Assembly (NCBI RefSeq): GCF_019802085.1
Contig: NZ_JAHVHV010000001.1
Coordinates: 124,001 to 188,000 of the forward strand
Source of the DNA: Ferrimonas balearica
GTDB taxonomy: Bacteria; Pseudomonadota; Gammaproteobacteria; Enterobacterales; Shewanellaceae
Length of the DNA: 64,000 nucleotides
Reading direction: 5' to 3'
Shown: one piece after another, positions 27,308 to 35,371 of the stretch
How the letters are laid out: every line of letters begins with the position of its first letter
Position numbering within the stretch: the stretch's first letter is position 1
Notes under the pieces: model-generated
What the model was told of the DNA's origin: nothing
Seen by the model: the letters and a program-made list of their open reading frames with translations, nothing else
The model's database searches: none
Position numbers and translations under genes: made by a program

Positions 27308-29512
27308 ATGATGAATACCCGTAATCTTCCCCTGAGTTTGCTCCTGGTGAGTGCCCTATTGGGGCTGGGCGCCTGTGACGGTGACGACGGCGCGGATGGG
27401 CCTCCCGGTCCTCCCGGTCCAGTGGGACCGCCCGGTCAACCCGGCTTGCCCGCCGGCTCCTTCACCACCACCGCCGAGAGCGCCTCTGACGTGACCCTCT
27501 CCCTGGCCCCCGCCGACATCGTGGTGGTGGGCAGTGAACCCTTTGCCTTGACCTTCCAGGCGATGGGCACCTCCTCCTCCGGTGAAATGGTGCCCTTTGT
27601 CGGCCTCTCCCGCATCGCCGTCTACGTCCTGAACGAGTCCGCTCGCATGGACGACATGGGCGCGCCGATGCAATGGCAGAGCCACACCCAGGCTAACGGG
27701 GCCGGCTCCTCCATGGAGTGTACCCTCACCGGCATGACCTCCAGTGACGGCATGGCCTGTACCCTGGTGGAAGACGCGGAAAACCCCGGCACCTACACCG
27801 GGAGCTGGACCCATGAGGGTAACGCCCCCGTGGTGCTGGCCGATGGCGATCCCAACAACCTGCACCGGGTAGTGCTGCGCGGCTACGACATCGTCGACAG
27901 CATGGGGCAGGGGGTGGCCGATAAAGTGTTGTCCACGCCGCTGGACTTCATCCCCGCCTCGGGCGAGGAGGGGATGTCGATGAAGGACACGGTGACCAAC
28001 GCCGCCTGCATTCAGTGTCACGGCATGCTTGATGGCTACGCCGAGGACGACATGCGCTTCGCCTACATCTCGGCCCACCGCAACTACCAGAAGGTGGAGC
28101 AGTGCGTGGCCTGTCATACCCCGGCCCTGGGGATGGCGGACTTTGCCCCCATGGTGCACGGCATCCACTCTGGCGTACGAGAAGGATATGAGACCGTCGG
28201 ATACCCGGCGGAGATCTACCAGTGCCTGCACTGCCACGGCGAAGGGGACAGTTGGGAAGCCAACGTCTGGGGCATGGCCTGTGAGTCCTGCCACACCAGC
28301 GCGGCGGAGCACATCGCCAACGTCGGCAACGACGCCAGCTGCGTGAACTGCCACGGGGTGGATTCGGTGCCCGGCACCGGCGTGCCCGGCCCGGTGGCCA
28401 TGAGCCACGTGCCCACCCGGCGCATGGATCTGATGACCAACCAGGCGCTCAAACTGACCATCGAGTCCGCCGAGGTGACGGCGGCGCCCACCGAAGGGGT
28501 CAGCACCCTGACGGTCACCACCGATGTGGTGTTCAATGGCGCTCCGGCTCCGGATGACTTTGATTTCACCCCCTACATGACCAACGCCAACCGCGGTCTG
28601 CTGATCGGGAATGTCGACGCCAACGGCTTCGTCACCCGCAGCACCATGGGGATGAACATCCAGACCGATCGGGTCAGCCTGACCGGCGGCAAGCTGGTCA
28701 CCGCCCGGGAGATCAGCGACACCCTGTTGACCGGCACCCTCTACCTGACCGCCGAGGTGCAATACTGCGGCGACAAGATGATGGCGGCCCTGTGCGGGGA
28801 AACCTCGGACGGCGTGGGTTACGCCAACGAGGCCAACATCCTCTACGTCAACCTGGACGGCGGCGAACCTGTGATGGCCCGCCACAGCATGCCCGAGCGG
28901 GTGTCGGTGACCGTGGAGAGCTGCAACAGCTGCCACGAGAACCTGACCCACGTTAAAGGCACCCATGGCGCCACCGAGTTCACTCAGTGCATGGCGTGTC
29001 ACAACAGCACCTGGGGCGGCTCCTTCCATCCCACCGTCAACCTGGTGAACTCCGACGGCAGCGGCTTTACCACCCTGGAGGGGCTGACCTACAGCAACCG
29101 GGACCTGGTGACCGTGGTGCACCGCTACCACAGCGGTGTCTGGGACAACGAGGCGATCGGCGGGGTCTACCTGGATGAGAACCAGGCGCTGAACGGCTAC
29201 CCCAGTGGCATCAGCAGCTGTCGTGAGTGCCACACCGAGGGCGCATCGCTGTTCGCGGCCGACGGTGGCCTGCTCTCCGGCAAGCGCGCCATTTCGGTGG
29301 TCGAGGGGATGCAGTACATCTCACCGGTGGCCGAGAGCTGTCGCTCCTGCCACGCCCACTCCTCCGCCGCTGCGCTGGCCCACTTCAGCAGCAACGGCGC
29401 CACCATCGAAAGTGACATGGCGACCACACCGGACTTGCCGGTGGAAAGCTGCGCCACCTGTCACGCCGAAGGTAAGAGCGTGGGCATCGACAAGGTCCAC
29501 AACTGGCAATAA
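27308..29512 (+). CDS. OmcA/MtrC family decaheme c-type cytochrome, outer-membrane lipoprotein (paralogue)
   Basis: A 734-residue tandem paralogue of the preceding gene. It has the same plan: lipoprotein Cys23 in LGLGAC, eight Gly-X-X triplets (GDD to GLP), a beta domain with the shared GEMVPFVGL segment, five CxxCH motifs, a second beta domain and five more, ending in SCATCHAEGK and GIDKVH like its neighbour. Ten hemes are predicted. Close likeness across the length shows duplication followed by divergence, including loss of about 30 residues between hemes. It has its own upstream region with a dyad, so it may be regulated separately. Confidence 0.95.
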   Translation: MMNTRNLPLSLLLVSALLGLGACDGDDGADGPPGPPGPVGPPGQPGLPAGSFTTTAESASDVTLSLAPADIVVVGSEPFALTFQAMGTSSSGEMVPFVGLSRIAVYVLNESARMDDMGAPMQWQSHTQANGAGSSMECTLTGMTSSDGMACTLVEDAENPGTYTGSWTHEGNAPVVLADGDPNNLHRVVLRGYDIVDSMGQGVADKVLSTPLDFIPASGEEGMSMKDTVTNAACIQCHGMLDGYAEDDMRFAYISAHRNYQKVEQCVACHTPALGMADFAPMVHGIHSGVREGYETVGYPAEIYQCLHCHGEGDSWEANVWGMACESCHTSAAEHIANVGNDASCVNCHGVDSVPGTGVPGPVAMSHVPTRRMDLMTNQALKLTIESAEVTAAPTEGVSTLTVTTDVVFNGAPAPDDFDFTPYMTNANRGLLIGNVDANGFVTRSTMGMNIQTDRVSLTGGKLVTAREISDTLLTGTLYLTAEVQYCGDKMMAALCGETSDGVGYANEANILYVNLDGGEPVMARHSMPERVSVTVESCNSCHENLTHVKGTHGATEFTQCMACHNSTWGGSFHPTVNLVNSDGSGFTTLEGLTYSNRDLVTVVHRYHSGVWDNEAIGGVYLDENQALNGYPSGISSCRECHTEGASLFAADGGLLSGKRAISVVEGMQYISPVAESCRSCHAHSSAAALAHFSSNGATIESDMATTPDLPVESCATCHAEGKSVGIDKVHNWQ

Positions 29513-29532
29513 GCCGGTCGGATGACACAGTG

Positions 29533-29561
29533 AAAAGGGGGCCCGAGGGCCCCCTTTTTTT
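29533..29561. terminator. Strong terminator after the second decaheme gene
   Basis: AAAAGGGGGCCC pairs with GGGCCCCCTTTT around a 1-3 nt turn, with T7. It can serve the convergent aldehyde dehydrogenase gene too. Confidence 0.9.
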
Positions 29562-29573
29562 AAGGATGTGCGT

Positions 29574-31094
29574 TCAGAAGAAGCCCAGGGGGTTGGGATC
29601 GTAGCTGACCAGCAGGTTCTTGGTCTGCTGATAGTTGCCCAGGGCCATCTTGTGGGTTTCCCGACCGATGCCGGAGCCCTTATAGCCGCCAAAGGCGGCG
29701 TGGGCCGGGTAGAGGTGGTAGCAGTTGATCCACACCCGCCCGGCCTGGATCCCGCGACCCAGGCGGAAGGCCCGGTTCTGGTCCATGGTCCAGACGCCGG
29801 CCCCCAGGCCGTAGCTGGTGTCGTTGGCGATGGCCAGGGCCTGCGCCTCATCCTTGAAGGTGGTCACCCCCAGGGTGGGGCCGAAGATCTCCTCCTGGAA
29901 CACCCGCATCTCGTTACGCCCCTTGAGCAGGGTGGGCTGGATGTAGAATCCGCCGGCCAGCTCGGCCTCCAGGTTGGCGGCCTGACCCCCGAGCAGGAAC
30001 TCGGCCCCCTCCTCCCGGGCGATCTCCATGTAGGAGAGGATCTTGTCGAACTGCTCCTGGGAGGCCTGGGCCCCCACCTGGGTCTCGGTGTCCAGCGGGT
30101 TGCCCTGGCGGATGGATTGGGCCCGGGCCAGCACCCGCTCCATAAACTCGGGGTAGATGGACTCCTGCACCAGGGCCCGGGAGGGGCAGGTGCACACCTC
30201 GCCCTGGTTGAAAAAGCCCAGCAGCAGGCCCTCGACGCACTTGTCCAGGTAGGCCTCACCCTGGTCCATCACGTCTTCGAAATAGAGGTTGGGGGACTTG
30301 CCGCCCAGCTCCAGGGTCACCGGGATCAGGGCATCGGCGCCGCAGCGCATGATGTGCCGGCCCACGGCGCTGGAGCCGGTAAACGCCAGCTTGGCGATGC
30401 GATTGGAGCTGGCCAGGGCCTGTCCGGCCTCCTCGCCCAGACCGTTGACCACGTTCACCACCCCCGGCGGGATGAGATCCCCCACCAGCTCCATCAGCAC
30501 CAGGATGGAGACCGGAGTCTGCTCCGCCGGTTTGAGCACCACTGAGCAGCCCGCCGCCAGGGCCGGCGCCAGCTTCCAGGCAGCCATCAGCAGGGGAAAG
30601 TTCCAGGGGATGATCTGCCCCACTACCCCGATGGGCTCATGAAAGTGGTAGGCGGCGGTGCCGGCGTCCAGATCCGCCGCGCTGCCTTCCTGGGCGCGGA
30701 TCGCCCCAGCGAAGTAGCGGAAGTGGTCGACGCACAGGGGCAGATCGGCGTTGAGGGTCTCGCGGATCGCCTTGCCGTTGTCCCAGGTCTCCACGTAGGC
30801 CAGGGTCTCGCTGTGTTGTTCGATGCGATCGGCGATCTTTAGCAGCAGATTGGCGCGCTCGGCGGCGGCGGTTTTGCCCCAGCTCGACTGCGCCTGGTGG
30901 GCGGCGTCCAGGGCCAGCTCGATGTCGCTGGCGTCGGAGCGGGGGATCTCACAGATGGCGGCACCGGTGACCGGACTGGGATTGACGAAGTAGCGGCCGG
31001 CCCGGGGCGGCTGCCACTGGCCTCCGATGTAGTTGGCGTACCGGCTTTGGAACTGGAACAGGGCACCTTCGGTGCCGGGTTGGGCGTAGATCAT
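29574..31094 (-). CDS. NAD(P)-dependent aldehyde dehydrogenase, ExaC/AldB type
   Basis: A cytosolic oxidoreductase of 506 residues, the length typical of acetaldehyde dehydrogenases of the ExaC/AldB group. NAD-binding [17 protein letters not shown], catalytic glutamate in [10 protein letters not shown] and nucleophilic cysteine in [16 protein letters not shown] are all intact, with the C-terminal PFGG-equivalent [15 protein letters not shown]. The double-cysteine GEVCTC is typical of this subgroup. The likely role is oxidation of acetaldehyde or similar short aldehydes to acids. It is monocistronic; nothing adjacent fixes the substrate. Confidence 0.93.
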   Translation of the reverse strand: MIYAQPGTEGALFQFQSRYANYIGGQWQPPRAGRYFVNPSPVTGAAICEIPRSDASDIELALDAAHQAQSSWGKTAAAERANLLLKIADRIEQHSETLAYVETWDNGKAIRETLNADLPLCVDHFRYFAGAIRAQEGSAADLDAGTAAYHFHEPIGVVGQIIPWNFPLLMAAWKLAPALAAGCSVVLKPAEQTPVSILVLMELVGDLIPPGVVNVVNGLGEEAGQALASSNRIAKLAFTGSSAVGRHIMRCGADALIPVTLELGGKSPNLYFEDVMDQGEAYLDKCVEGLLLGFFNQGEVCTCPSRALVQESIYPEFMERVLARAQSIRQGNPLDTETQVGAQASQEQFDKILSYMEIAREEGAEFLLGGQAANLEAELAGGFYIQPTLLKGRNEMRVFQEEIFGPTLGVTTFKDEAQALAIANDTSYGLGAGVWTMDQNRAFRLGRGIQAGRVWINCYHLYPAHAAFGGYKGSGIGRETHKMALGNYQQTKNLLVSYDPNPLGFF

Positions 31095-31170
31095 CAGACA
31101 TCCTCCGTGATTGGGGTCCGTCTAAGTCTTAGCCCATATTTCCCTACCCGGCTGAAAACTCACACTGAGA

Positions 31171-31953
31171 TCAACCGTTTTGCAGATCCCAGGAGAGGTT
31201 GGAGACCAGTCGGCAGGGCTCGCACTGAAAGGCGAACAGATCGTGCAGGGGCTGTTCCAGTGCCCAGCTGGGGTTGCCGCAACGGGGGCAGGGGCGAGAG
31301 CGCTCCTCGGCCAGGCTGGTGCCGCCCACCCGGTAGAGGTAGTAGTAGGTGGGCACCCCGGTGAGGTACTCGAGGCGGCCGCGCAGGTCCCAGCCGCGGC
31401 GAAACAGCACGCTGCGGTGGTCGGCGATCTCGCCAAGGGCGGCAAACTCCACCGCCCCGCTGCCGGCCATCTGCAGCTCGTCACAGGCCTGCCACTCGGT
31501 TTGCCACTTCACCAGCGCCTTATGGTCGCCGTTAAAGCTGTTGGGCAGACGGTACAGGGGGACCGGCATCAGGGTGTCGCCGTCGCGCAGCGGCGAGCAG
31601 CTGTGGACGTAGGTGGTGTAGAGCAGCTGCCAGTTCTCGGGCAGTTGCTCGGCGCTGGCTTCGGAGTTGATGTCGCGCCCCAGCAGCTTCACCCTTGGCT
31701 GCAGCAGCTTGGCCTCGGTCAGTGCGGCTAGGGCCTGGCGGGCCCAGGGGGAGTGAAACCGGCTGTGCAGGCTGTCCTGCTCAGGACACATTGCCCGCAG
31801 GCGAAACTCGGCGTCGTGCTGGACCAGGGGAAACTCCCGGCCCAGCAGCTGGCCGTTGTGGCGCCAGGCCTCCACCAGGCCGTTGATGGCGCGCTCCACG
31901 GCGCTGAAGGTGGTGTCGGCGAAACACTCGAATCGGATCTCAACCAGGTACAT
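31171..31953 (-). CDS. Zn-ribbon-containing protein (DUF2310)
   Basis: A 260-residue soluble protein of the gammaproteobacterial DUF2310 family. The C-terminal part carries a zinc ribbon: CPRCGNPSW followed by an FQCEPCRLVSN knuckle about 20 residues later. The N-terminal two thirds is a conserved domain beginning YLVEIRFECF with TYVHSCSPLRDGD in the middle. The function is not established. The start at 31953 (MYLVEIRFE) is the conserved one; 36 upstream in-frame codons have the composition of a shadow. Confidence 0.85.
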   Translation of the reverse strand: MYLVEIRFECFADTTFSAVERAINGLVEAWRHNGQLLGREFPLVQHDAEFRLRAMCPEQDSLHSRFHSPWARQALAALTEAKLLQPRVKLLGRDINSEASAEQLPENWQLLYTTYVHSCSPLRDGDTLMPVPLYRLPNSFNGDHKALVKWQTEWQACDELQMAGSGAVEFAALGEIADHRSVLFRRGWDLRGRLEYLTGVPTYYYLYRVGGTSLAEERSRPCPRCGNPSWALEQPLHDLFAFQCEPCRLVSNLSWDLQNG

Positions 31954-32005
31954 CAAGGTCTCCGGGGAAATGGGGGAAGGCGGGCGTTTGGGGCCCGCAT
32001 CGGGC

Positions 32006-32287
32006 TCATTTGAGCCGGTCGATCTCTTGGCGCAGTTCGGCCACGGTTTTGTGCAGCGCATCGATCTGCTGCTGCAGGGAGGCCAGGGTGGGGGCCTGCG
32101 GCTCCCGAGTGGCGCTGGGCAGGGGGCCGTCCAGCGGTTGCGGGGCCACCTTCCACTGCTTCAGCGCCTGGATCAGCACCGGCATGGGGTAGGCGTTGGG
32201 GCCCAGCTGGGCTTTGAGCAGGGCCAGGGTGGGGGCTTTGCCGGCCCGCTCCAGCCTCGTCAGGGCGATGCGAAGGGCGTCGTCCAT
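32006..32287 (-). CDS. Small protein with C-terminal coiled coil
   Basis: A 93-residue protein of unknown function. An N-terminal helical part (DDALRIALTRLERAGKAP, then LLKAQLGPNAYPMPVLIQAL) looks like a small helix-turn-helix-type fold, joined by a Pro-rich linker to a coiled coil of about 25 residues (LQQQIDALHKTVAELRQEID). ATG 32287 is used; a TTG at 32314 with an upstream AAGG is an alternative adding nine residues. It lies 52 nt upstream of the DUF2310 gene on the same strand and may share its transcript. The DNA-binding idea is inference. Confidence 0.65.
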   Translation of the reverse strand: MDDALRIALTRLERAGKAPTLALLKAQLGPNAYPMPVLIQALKQWKVAPQPLDGPLPSATREPQAPTLASLQQQIDALHKTVAELRQEIDRLK

Positions 32288-32438
32288 GGGGATCTCGGTG
32301 GTCAAATTTCCCAATAGTTTGCCTTATCCCTTACTTTACCGCCAACCAGGATTCCTAAGCTTATGAAAGTGAAGGGATTTAATTTGTGGCACAATGCCTG
32401 CTAACTCTCTGTCGAACCCACTGATCACTAAAGGATTA

Positions 32439-32825
32439 ATGATGAATAAGAGAACCTTGCTGGCGGCGACTGTGGCTATGGCCCTGACGGTAAACCTGAG
32501 CGGCTGCATCGTGGCTGTCGATAAGGGCGGCTGGGACTACCAGACCAACTCGGACTGGGAGAAGACCCAGGAGAAGAACCGCCGCCATCTGGAGCAGGTG
32601 GAGTTGGGGATGGCCCTGAGCCAGGTGCGCACCATCATGGGCACCGCCGACTTTAACGAACTGCACCAGAACGACGGCGCGCAGGTTCAGGTGCTCTTCT
32701 ACCGCACCCACCGCTCCCACGGCGACGGCAAGACCAGCAAAGACGAGTGCACCCCCATTGTCCTGACCGATGGCATCGTCACCGGCTGGGGGGACACCGC
32801 CTACCAGAAGGCGGTGCAGCTCTAG
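32439..32825 (+). CDS. DUF3192 family lipoprotein
   Basis: A 128-residue envelope lipoprotein with signal peptide ending in NLSGC (Cys23). The mature part contains NRRHLEQVELGMALSQVRTIMG, the start of a SmpA/BamE-like fold, and the terminal LTDGIVTGWGDTAY typical of DUF3192. Members resemble outer-membrane lipoproteins that act on protein assembly, but no function is proven. AAAGGATTA precedes ATG 32439. Its stop is 2 nt from that of the convergent DUF2789 gene, with no hairpin between. Confidence 0.87.
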   Translation: MMNKRTLLAATVAMALTVNLSGCIVAVDKGGWDYQTNSDWEKTQEKNRRHLEQVELGMALSQVRTIMGTADFNELHQNDGAQVQVLFYRTHRSHGDGKTSKDECTPIVLTDGIVTGWGDTAYQKAVQL

Positions 32826-32827
32826 AT

Positions 32828-33058
32828 CTACTGCCGTAACAGGCTGTCCAGGACGTCGATGGTTTCACTCCACTCGGCGTCCTGGGCACGCTCCTCCAAT
32901 AGGAACGCCCGCTGACTGGCGTTCCAAAACGCCGCCTTCTCCAGCGCTTCGCCTCGACCCAGCCGATGCTGGCGTAGGAAGCGCCCAATGGCGCCGGGGG
33001 AGCTGTCCAGGCCGAGCTGGTCGAACAGGTGACTCAGATCGTTCGGGGTGGTGTCCAT
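32828..33058 (-). CDS. DUF2789 family protein
   Basis: A 76-residue soluble helical protein. The start MDTTPNDLSHLFDQLGLDSS and the central AIGRFLRQHRL with the WNASQRAFLLEE segment match DUF2789, a family of short proteins widespread in marine gammaproteobacteria. The role is unknown. It is encoded opposite the DUF3192 gene and divergent from the acetyltransferase gene. Confidence 0.85.
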   Translation of the reverse strand: MDTTPNDLSHLFDQLGLDSSPGAIGRFLRQHRLGRGEALEKAAFWNASQRAFLLEERAQDAEWSETIDVLDSLLRQ

Positions 33059-33142
33059 GATGGAGCGCCCTCAAGACTTGCCTTTTGACTAAGTTTTAGT
33101 CGATGTTTAGCCAGGACATGCCGGAGATTGAGGAGCCCAGCC

Positions 33143-33763
33143 ATGGAATTGGCCAACGAACTGCCCCCCCAGCCCCACATCGCGTATCTCGAGACGGAAC
33201 ACCTGCGGGTGGCCGCCTCGGTCCTGCTCACCGCCTACAAGGACGACCCCTTTTTTCGTTCCGTCCTGCCGGCGGAGGACTACGAGCAGCGGCTCAGAGC
33301 CGCCCTGCGTGAGGAGCTGCAGGCACTGTGGCAGGGGGAGCAGCGTCTGCCCGGGCTGTTTCTTGGCGAGACCCTGGTGGGGGTCGCAGCGCTGCTGGAC
33401 GACGGCTATCCCCAGGGGCAGACCCGTTACTGGAACTGGCGCCTGAAGATGGCCCTGGGGGCGGGCTGGACCAGTGCCCGGCAGTGGATGGCCCGGGAAG
33501 AGGAGATCCGGGACATGGCGCCGGCGCAGCCTCACTGGTTGCTGCCCTTTATTGCCATCGCCCCCAACTACCAGGGCAAAGGGTACGGTCGCCTGCTGAT
33601 CGAGGCGATCTGCCGCGAGGCGGGCCTCAGTGGCCAGTCGGTGGCGGCCTATGTCTACCAGGGCCCCCACTTGGCGCTGTTCAAGTCTCAGGGTTTTGAA
33701 ACTATTGGAAAAATTCTTTCTTCCGGGGTTGAAGGACAGCTGATGCATTGGCAAAAGCCTTAA
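33143..33763 (+). CDS. GNAT family N-acetyltransferase
   Basis: A 206-residue cytosolic acyl-CoA transferase. The acetyl-CoA loop is clear at about residues 140-165: LPFIAIAPNYQGKGYGRLLIEA gives the Q/RxxGxG/A pattern (QGKGYG), followed by a strand AAYVYQGPHLALFKSQGF typical of the domain end. The substrate is unknown. ATG 33143 is preceded by GAGGAG at 33129-33134; an in-frame ATG at 33128 would leave no ribosome site. It is followed by the long regulatory region of the first CsrB-like RNA. Confidence 0.88.
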   Translation: MELANELPPQPHIAYLETEHLRVAASVLLTAYKDDPFFRSVLPAEDYEQRLRAALREELQALWQGEQRLPGLFLGETLVGVAALLDDGYPQGQTRYWNWRLKMALGAGWTSARQWMAREEEIRDMAPAQPHWLLPFIAIAPNYQGKGYGRLLIEAICREAGLSGQSVAAYVYQGPHLALFKSQGFETIGKILSSGVEGQLMHWQKP

Positions 33764-33811
33764 AGTTACTAAGGTTATGTTGTGGGTGATGAGCCTGGGT
33801 TTGCGTAAGAG

Positions 33812-33837
33812 ATATCTCACACGACTGTAGGAGATAT
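33812..33837. promoter_or_regulatory. Upstream dyad of CsrB-like RNA 1 (candidate UvrY/GacA site)
   Basis: ATATCTC (33812-33818) and GAGATAT (33831-33837) are complementary, enclosing CTCACA-CGAC-TGTAGG. The inner half-sites resemble the CTnACA/TGTnAG elements bound by UvrY/GacA, but in outward order with a 4-nt spacer. Its centre is about 157 nt before the -10 hexamer. Confidence 0.5.
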
Positions 33838-33958
33838 GAAGTTTGCTAACTGGAGATAAACTGCAAACCATATGTTAAATGTCAGTCTAAACATACGGTT
33901 ATCTCGATTTGATGCCGATCACGTTTTGAATGACATTTCTGATGCCGTCCGCCGGGGG

Positions 33959-33986
33959 TTGCCGGCAGGGCGCTGAGCGATAGAAT
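33959..33986 (+). promoter_or_regulatory. Promoter of CsrB-like RNA 1
   Basis: -35 TTGCCG, 16-nt spacer, -10 TAGAAT (5 of 6 matches). Predicted start is near 33993, just ahead of the first GGA motif. Confidence 0.65.
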
Positions 33987-33992
33987 GGCGGT

Positions 33993-34362
33993 GTGTCAAA
34001 GGAAAGGCATCCAAAAGCGCCAGACCGGTACTGACAGGGAGTCGGAACCACGTCAGCGGGATTGGGAGTAAGGGAAGCCAATCTAACAGGGAGTTGGAGC
34101 GGCGGATACTGCTCACTGTCAGGAAGACAGTTTCAAGGACGGTTAAGGACACCTCCAGGACGGAGAGGCGATCGGCAATAGGACGTTGTCGACACAGGGA
34201 GATTCAGTACCTCTGGTACAGGGAAACCGACGGAACGGTACAAGGAAGACGCCAGGCAGGCAGCACGTACGCAAGGATGGGCCAGGGTAGGCATCAATTT
34301 AAGCGGGATGGCTTAGCGTAAAAACAAGGGGCGCAACTTCGGTTGCGCCCCGTTCTCGTTTT
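33993..34362 (+). ncRNA. csrB: CsrB-family CsrA-sequestering small RNA, copy 1
   Basis: About 370 nt from predicted start to terminator, the same size as E. coli CsrB. I count about 21 GGA triplets, most in the contexts AGGGA, AAGGA or CAGGA, many between short complementary arms (for example CTGTC-AGGAA-GACAG at 34117-34131). This is the multi-hairpin pattern that titrates the translational regulator CsrA (RsmA). The open frames crossing it on either strand have no ribosome site or family likeness. Naming it CsrB rather than CsrC/CsrD is arbitrary. Two-component UvrY/GacA control is expected from relatives. Confidence 0.88.
34328..34362 (+). terminator. Terminator of CsrB-like RNA 1
   Basis: GGGGCGCAAC-TTCG-GTTGCGCCCC, a 10-bp stem with a stable UUCG loop, followed by GTTCTCGTTTT. 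Confidence 0.9.
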
Positions 34363-34435
34363 GGGCCCCCAAACCCGTCCCACCGCAGCGGATACGCAGC
34401 CGTTGCCCATCCTGTCTGATGGCACTGTGCGAGAT

Positions 34436-34455
34436 GGCTAACAAGGGTGTAAGCC
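34436..34455. promoter_or_regulatory. Upstream dyad of CsrB-like RNA 2 (candidate UvrY/GacA site)
   Basis: GGCTAACA-AGGG-TGTAAGCC, arms 7/8 complementary. It has the same CTnACA-N4-TGTAnG plan as the dyad before RNA 1, and its centre is again about 157 nt before the -10 hexamer. Confidence 0.5.
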
Positions 34456-34579
34456 GCCGCCGTTAGTGTCCCCCGGCATTGACTCCCGCCCGCAAGTAAA
34501 ATCCTTTTAAAACATTGGTTTATATCTTTGATTTGGTCCCTGTTCGCCAATTTTGCCTGGCCGGTTATTTCACCCTGGC

Positions 34580-34607
34580 TTGAGGGATCTTCCCTTTGTT
34601 CTACAAT
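34580..34607 (+). promoter_or_regulatory. Promoter of CsrB-like RNA 2
   Basis: -35 TTGAGG, 16-nt spacer, -10 TACAAT (5 of 6). Predicted start is near 34614. Confidence 0.7.
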
Positions 34608-34613
34608 GAGTTG

Positions 34614-34950
34614 TGTATCGAGATTGAATTGATTGAGGCGTCGGCCCGGGTAACAGGATGTGACCCAAACCGGCGACTTGCCCCGCCCCCGGGACAGGAG
34701 GTCTCGGCCAGGGAGCAGCACTTTTCAAGGACGGTACAGGAGATCTCCAGGAAGGAGAACGTTCGACGACAGGATGTTGTCGTGGAAGGGAATCTCAGTA
34801 CGAAAGTACATGGAAGCCGAAGGACAGGCTCAAGGAAGACGCTAGGAAGCAGCAGTACGCATGGAAGACTAGGGAAGACAATCTGCACACGGATGGCAGC
34901 GTAAAGGCAGTACCCGAACCGCAACAGACTCTCTGTTGCGGTTCTTTTTT
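34614..34950 (+). ncRNA. csrC: CsrB-family CsrA-sequestering small RNA, copy 2
   Basis: About 337 nt with about 18 GGA triplets, many as ACAGGA, CAAGGA, TAGGAA or AGGGAA, several in loops such as GACGACAGGATGTTGTC at 34766-34782. It shares short blocks with copy 1, for example TTTCAAGGACGGT and GCTCAAGGAAGACGC-like segments, showing common ancestry. It has its own promoter, upstream dyad and terminator, so the two RNAs can be expressed independently or together. The open frames through it on both strands are shadows. The csrC symbol only marks the second copy. Confidence 0.87.
34916..34950 (+). terminator. Terminator of CsrB-like RNA 2
   Basis: GAACCGCAACAGA pairs perfectly with TCTGTTGCGGTTC (13 bp) around CTC, followed by T6. 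Confidence 0.92.
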
Positions 34951-34956
34951 GTGGGC

Positions 34957-35367
34957 TTAACGGCAGCCGGTGTTGCAGCCGCTTTTCGGGGCACAGCTGC
35001 CACCGCCGCAGCCGCCCATGCCGACCTTGCCCCGCGCCATGGGGGCCTGGTCCCATTCGGGTTCCGGGTAGAAGGGCATCTGTACCGCCTTCAATCGGTT
35101 GCCCATCATCTCCAGGGTGGCGGTCAACTGGTTCATGCCATCGGTGCTGAACTCGCACTGGTATTCGCAGTGCCAACCGATGCCGCCCCCGGGGATCCAG
35201 CCCAGGCGCGCCTTGCTGCGGGCCACGTTCAGCAGCTGCAACCGGCGTTGCCGGCAGGCCCGCTGGGCGTGAAACTGAGCCACTTCGGAGATCCGTCGCA
35301 ACTGCCAGAACAGGGCACCGATCCCCACCAGCACCATGACGATCACCAGGTCGAACAGATCAAACAT
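34957..35367 (-). CDS. DUF3301 family membrane-anchored protein
   Basis: A 136-residue protein with one N-terminal membrane helix (LVIVMVLVGIGALFW) and a soluble part containing FHAQRACRQRRLQLLNVAR, the DUF3301 core, and CEYQCEFSTDG. The end is an unusual Gly/Cys-rich tail, GMGGCGGGSCAPKSGC plus NTGCR, with four cysteines that could bind metal. The function is unknown. It begins 4 nt after the DUF3549 gene ends and is certainly cotranscribed with it. Both families occur together in Shewanella and Vibrio relatives. Confidence 0.87.
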   Translation of the reverse strand: MFDLFDLVIVMVLVGIGALFWQLRRISEVAQFHAQRACRQRRLQLLNVARSKARLGWIPGGGIGWHCEYQCEFSTDGMNQLTATLEMMGNRLKAVQMPFYPEPEWDQAPMARGKVGMGGCGGGSCAPKSGCNTGCR

Positions 35368-35371
35368 CCTT

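Noticed and set aside
33880-33897. TGTCAG-TCTAAA-CATACG as the GacA/UvrY box of CsrB-like RNA 1
   Set aside because: It fits the half-site order loosely, but has weak matches on the right half and no counterpart at the same distance before RNA 2. The dyad at 33812-33837 is the better candidate.
34094-35176. Several open frames on both strands across the CsrB-like RNAs
   Set aside because: They lack ribosome sites and family likeness, have the odd composition expected from GGA-repeat RNA, and cross the RNA promoters and terminators.
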